From assembly GCA_945872365.1 (NCBI GenBank), contig CAMBZJ010000011.1, positions 1-64,000 of the forward strand: a stretch of DNA of 64,000 nucleotides. Reading direction: 5' to 3'. Below, in pieces: positions 63,612 through 64,000 of this stretch. The translations under genes and the position numbers were made by a program. The notes below the pieces were generated by a model. The model did no database searches. It saw nothing but the letters and a program-made list of their open reading frames with translations, and had not been told where the DNA came from. Position 1 is the first letter of the stretch; each line of letters begins with the position of its first letter. The stretch comes from Klebsiella pneumoniae (GTDB lineage: Bacteria > Desulfobacterota > Binatia > UBA12015).

Positions 63612-64000
63612 ATGGCAACGGAGAACATCGGCCGCATCACCCAGGTCATCGGACCCGTCGTGGACGTCGAGTTCGCGGGCGGCAAGCTGCCCCCGATCTT
63701 CAACGCATTGAAGATCACGAACCCGGCGATCAGCGACCAGAAGGACAACCTGATCGTCGAAGTCGCACAACATCTGGGCGAGCGCACCGTCCGCTGCATC
63801 GCGATGGACGCGACCGAGGGCCTGGTGCGCGGCATGGAGGTGGCGGACACCGGCGACGGCATCACCGTGCCCGTAGGCGAAGCCACGCTCAGCCGCATCA
63901 TGAATGTCATCGGCGACCCGGTCGACGAGGCCGGTCCGATCTCGTCGGCCAAGCGCTGGGCGATCCACCGGCCGACGCCCGAGTTCGTCGACCAGGCCGT
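63612..64000 (+). CDS. atpD: ATP synthase F1 subunit beta (3' end outside window)
   Basis: The first ~129 residues of the catalytic subunit: [36 protein letters not shown], and [21 protein letters not shown]. The P-loop and signature motifs lie past the window edge. Follows atpG after 27 bases; atpC is expected downstream. Confidence 0.97.
   Translation, partial: MATENIGRITQVIGPVVDVEFAGGKLPPIFNALKITNPAISDQKDNLIVEVAQHLGERTVRCIAMDATEGLVRGMEVADTGDGITVPVGEATLSRIMNVIGDPVDEAGPISSAKRWAIHRPTPEFVDQA

Overview
The window is a GC-rich, tightly packed bacterial chromosome segment of deltaproteobacterial type (Desulfobacterota, Myxococcota or Binatota-like; the lineage cannot be fixed from the sequence alone). 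The reasons are the replication-origin-proximal order rpmH-rnpA-yidD-yidC-mnmE-mnmG-rsmG-parA-parB-bactofilin, followed directly by an F1-plus-b ATP synthase operon (b', b, delta, alpha, gamma, beta) without the a and c subunits, and a small double zinc-finger protein of the kind annotated as 'vegetative protein' in myxobacteria. Short stop/start overlaps (GTGA or ATGA) recur, and alternative GTG and TTG starts are common.

Layout. 1-5.6 kb: tail of a basic low-complexity protein, then on the minus strand a carbohydrate group (double-hotdog protein, glycerol-kinase-like FGGY kinase overlapping a HAD phosphatase, 6-phosphogluconate dehydrogenase, rpe). 5.8-10.8 kb: exonuclease, Bcp peroxiredoxin, acyl-CoA dehydrogenase, L,D-transpeptidase, flavin reductase and an orphan BMP-type binding lipoprotein. 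10.8-14.1 kb: glmU and glmS, which make glucosamine-6-phosphate and UDP-GlcNAc, separated by a 13-bp perfect hairpin. 14.2-21.5 kb: metal-uptake locus with exbD, exbB, tonB, a ZnuD-like receptor and a small His/Cys membrane protein on the minus strand, diverging from a FecA-like receptor behind a strong Fur box. 21.6-29.1 kb: serine hydrolase, carotenoid oxygenase with a possible 63-aa companion, an overlapping HIT-HNH pair, a decayed CoA-transferase, and lon.

29.2-38 kb: large secreted metallophosphatase with a decayed TetR gene behind it and a TPR remnant in front, three short-chain dehydrogenases, a 5'-3' exonuclease and a haloalkane dehalogenase. 38-42.6 kb: a tightly coupled trio of DUF3604 lipoprotein, parvulin-like isomerase and HupE/UreJ membrane protein. 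42.6-49.7 kb: DUF2855 and DUF1330 proteins, a CobW remnant, a RibBX-type riboflavin enzyme, DsbD, an unrecognised protein with an HEWAH motif, and a gpsA remnant. 49.7-64 kb: the conserved origin-side block, all on the plus strand, with one exact parS site before parA and a one-mismatch parS over the mnmG start codon.

The most system-like unexplained units are the DUF3604/PpiC/HupE trio, the HIT-HNH pair, and the HEWAH protein next to DsbD. At least five gene remnants lie between intact genes, so this chromosome appears to be losing genes by small deletions. No tRNA, rRNA, insertion sequence, prophage or CRISPR array was seen.
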